A program made the position numbers and the translations under genes. Shown one piece after another: positions 61,121 through 64,000 of a stretch of DNA of 64,000 nt (position 1 is its first letter; every line of letters starts with the position of its first letter). The stretch covers positions 19,419,127 through 19,483,126 of the forward strand of contig NC_088297.1 in the NCBI RefSeq assembly GCF_032854445.1. Direction: 5' to 3'. Below the pieces are notes generated by a model. It saw only the letters and a program-made list of their open reading frames with translations, was not told the origin of the DNA and made no database searches. Source of the stretch: Liolophura sinensis. Lineage: Eukaryota > Mollusca > Polyplacophora > Chitonida > Chitonidae.

Positions 61121-63407
61121 CTACATACAGGGTTTGACGTGATCATCTATTTCAGGACGGTTTCCGGTATAAACATAGTCCAATATGGCGAACAGGTCTG
61201 GGTCCTTCTTGTGGATAAACTCACGAGCCGCAGCTACAGACGGACAGATGGTGTTTCCACCATGACCACATCTGTAAAGGGATAAATTTCTTGACAAAAT
61301 GATAGGATGATAACTTACTCGGTATGTTAAAATGGTAGATATAGTTATTAGCGGTAGATGGAGAATTGAATTCTGTACATGGAATGAAAGATTCATGTTA
61401 ACGGTTTAAACTATTTGGTGGTTGAAAAAATATTTAATTTATTAATTTCTGTTTTCTTCATGTGTTCATAGTTTATGCAGCAAACAATCAATGCTTAATT
61501 ACAAAAGAACAGAAAACTGAAATTAAAGCCATTTATAAATGGTCACCTCGAATGCGAACGTGGGAATAATATATAGACAGCCAATAAGAAAGCTATGCTT
61601 TGAATACATGGTACACGCAAGGGTTTCAACTATGCTGTTAGTTTGTTTTTTATCGCTCTGATCCTTAGGGACAGCATTTCTCATAAAGATTCTTGTTCTT
61701 TATTTGATTAGGGTTTTACACCATACTCAAGAATATTTTACTTATACGAGGGCGGCCAGCATTGTAGTGGGAGGAAACCGATTCCTCGTGCACCGAGCTT
61801 AACCCCCATGTTGTAAATACATGTTCCATTCATAGTATAACTGAATAAAAGCATACCTGCAGAAGAAACAATAAACAGTTTTAATTGGATTTTTAAGTAA
61901 ACATTGACGGACCTGTTCATTCCACCGGAAGTCCACAACATGTGACCAAACATGAAGAAGGCCCCGGATGATTCCGCCCAATATTCGTTCTGATTGGACA
62001 TAAGGTAAGAATGCATGCCCCAGACCTGTTTGGCGTGGTCATTTGTATAAGCATCGTGAATCTGAAGCAGAAATGAATATTTTATTTATTGATTGATTTG
62101 TTTATTTGACTGGTGTTTTACACCGTACTTAAGAGTATTTCACTTATGTGACGTCGGACAGATTAGAGGGAACAGGACAGAGCCCGGAGGAAACACACGA
62201 CCATCCGCATGTTGCTAGCAGACCTCTAACGTACGGTGAGGGAGGAAACCAGCATCAGTAGAAACGAATAGGTATGATAAATTACAATACACTGTGCTAC
62301 ATAACGAAAACGTGAGATTTCCTGATCCACCAGCATTGCATATTTCACTTTTATATTGCCGTAGTGTTGAAAGAAGGGGAAAATAAAGACTTAGCAATAT
62401 TGACCCTTCAAACTTTCGTCACAGCCCATATATCCCTGACCAATGAATTCACTGGCTCGAATCTAATGGGAGAGCTTCGAGTTCGAAATCTTTACTGACG
62501 GGTCACACAGCACAGTTTGATTTTTCTTTTTACTTTCAAAAAGACCAGACTCGAAACTTCCCTATTCCTTGTTTGCGACTTTAGGAACCGAACGATTTTA
62601 CATCTAGCCAAAGACGGTAGTTTGCTTCGGACGCTCCGGTTTATTCCACCAGTAAATCTTGGTATATGTTTGACTGAATGAATGATCATGGTTTAATGCC
62701 ACTTCAACAATATTTAAACCATGTCTTGGTGAGGCATATAAATGAGGAAATATTTTGGATGAATATCAGCATAATCCGATTAGTGATCTGTTCTAGAATA
62801 TACACTGAAAGAAAAAAGATATCAAGTGTGTTATCGTTGTGTGAACTTATAACAAAAAGACAAACGAATATGTAGTCGTTACGCTTCGTGGATATAGTCT
62901 CGAAAACGCATCACTGGATTAATATTTTTGATTCCATTTAGCTGGATGGAGAAAACTCTAAAATAAGCTGAAGAAAAGTGTTTTCAGATTTATTTATTTA
63001 TTTGATTGGTGTTTTACGCCGTACTCAAGAATATTTCACTTGTAAGACGGCGGCCAGCATTATGGTCGGAGGAGACCGGGAGAAACCCACGACCATCCGC
63101 AGGTTGCTGTCAGACCTTTTCAAATATAATTTTTCTGTTTCATCTTATTACTATTAATTTTTGTCGAGTGATCACAGTTGTTTAAGAAGTTCAGAACCTA
63201 CTCTCTTTTTCCAGTAGCTGGGGAGGTGAAACATGATTAGGTGGGCGAACTCGTGGCCTACAACGTTTAATCTCCCGTGATACCCATCGTTTTTGCACAA
63301 CACGTTACTGTCGACAATGTATGAGTACCCAGCCGTCAGGCCGCCAATATTCTGGAACTTGCGGGTGCCACCCACGCATGTGTGACGACAAGATCCTGCA
63401 CAGGTTC
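61121..63407 (-). CDS. Secreted zinc metalloprotease, copy D (partial, runs off window)
   Basis: Three 3' exons are visible at 63407-63202, 62061-61913 and 61271-61121, nearly identical to copy B in exons, introns and SINE insertions. HEFAH and NQNEYWAE are intact and the gene ends in K-P-C-M. The remaining 5' exons should lie beyond position 64,000, since the intron is still aligned with copy B at the last base. B and D are products of a recent tandem duplication. Function is inferred from the shared gluzincin zinc site. Confidence 0.72.
61698..61781 (-). mobile_element. SINE family 1 tail fragment (duplicate)
   Basis: Same fragment as 51248-51330. Confidence 0.65.
62090..62255 (-). mobile_element. 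SINE family 1 partial (duplicate)
   Basis: Same insertion as 51647-51808. Confidence 0.7.
62987..63115 (-). mobile_element. SINE family 1 partial (duplicate)
   Basis: Same insertion as 52534-52662. Confidence 0.75.
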
Positions 63408-64000
63408 CTTGTTCAAGCGAGAAAAAATCGGACAAGATCAGTTCTATATGAGATCCTGCACACGCTCTTTCTTTAAGCAAGACAAAATGAGACAAGTTGA
63501 AAACTGCACAAGACCTTTCATAGATTTCTGGTCAAGTGAGACAAGTTCAGACAAAAGTCAGAACTAAATAAGATCTTTCAGTTTTTTCATGTTCAGGTTG
63601 GATAAGATCAGATAAGACCAGTAGTAGTAAAGATGCTTTGTAGGTTCCTTGTTAAGAAAAGAAACGATCAAAAATATTAGAACTTTATAAGAAAAAAAAA
63701 CTTTCACAAATTCCTTGTTTTTGTGAGACAAGATAATAACAGTTCCAAATTAACCAACATCTGTACAAGGTCTGAATTAGATCAGATCCTTTACATGATC
63801 CTTGAAATAAGATAGAGGTCAGAAAGTTCTGATTTCAAATCAGATCTATACAACATTCTTCACAGATTTCTTGATAGGATCACACAAGATTAGTATATAT
63901 ATTATATAAGATCAAACAAGATCAGTACTAAACTAGATCCTTTGCAGACTTCTTGATCAAGTGTGACAAGACCAGTAATATTTTAAAAGAAATCTCATTT
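63392..64000 (-). repeat. ~60-bp acceptor-side repeat of copy D
   Basis: The same array as in copy B, with only scattered substitutions. It is cut by the window end. Confidence 0.75.

Larger units (their letters stand above)
60964..64000. repeat. Tandem segmental duplication, second copy (continues past window)
   Basis: Second copy of 50509-53544, in the same orientation. It is still aligned at the window end, so its true length is unknown. Confidence 0.85.

Overview
The window is eukaryotic nuclear DNA, AT-leaning and intron-rich. It is dominated by mobile elements and tandem repeats. The tRNA-headed SINEs carry tails reading roughly 'acgccgtactcaagaatatt' or 'gagtacgacgttaaac', which I associate with molluscan and other lophotrochozoan genomes. 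A mollusc, perhaps a bivalve, is my best guess, but this is inference. Nothing here is bacterial, there is no CRISPR array, and most long open frames are translated repeats.

Layout. 1-22 kb: mostly non-genic, with minisatellites (30 bp at 4.2-5.4 kb, 48 bp at 8.2-8.5 kb, 36 bp at 11.7-12.4 kb), SINEs, MITE-like elements and a Tc1-like transposase scrap. 22-35 kb: a nested block. Two solo-type LTRs (22.2 and 34.1 kb) enclose two copies of a ~2.8 kb repeat carrying a broken reverse transcriptase (23.7-26.5 and 30.6-33.7 kb). Those enclose two related ~72-bp satellite arrays, and in the centre lies a five-exon interrupted gene of unknown family (28.7-30.1 kb) with its own TATA box. 35-41 kb: little but repeats.

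41.6-64 kb: a cluster of four related genes for small secreted zinc metalloproteases. Copy A (+ strand) is complete: seven exons, matching intron phases, 301 codons, a signal-peptide exon, a poly-proline segment, HEFAH, and a downstream NQxEYxAE motif exactly 39 residues after the second zinc histidine. This pattern fits gluzincins, closest in my judgement to peptidase family M34/ATLF. Copies B, C and D are on the minus strand. B has six of the seven expected exons intact. C is a 5'-truncated copy with two opposite one-base frameshifts. D is nearly identical to B and runs off the end. B and C lie in a ~10.45 kb unit whose next tandem copy begins at about 60,964.

The most unusual signal is in the intron between exons 4 and 5 of the protease genes. 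In copy A it is filled by a ~30-bp tandem repeat in which units reiterate the exon-4 end and its 5' splice donor. In copies B and D the same intron is filled by ~60-bp degenerate repeats that reiterate the 3' acceptor and the start of the next exon. Both unit lengths are multiples of three, so alternative sites could add cysteine-rich repeats in frame. All calls come from reading the sequence; no database search was run.
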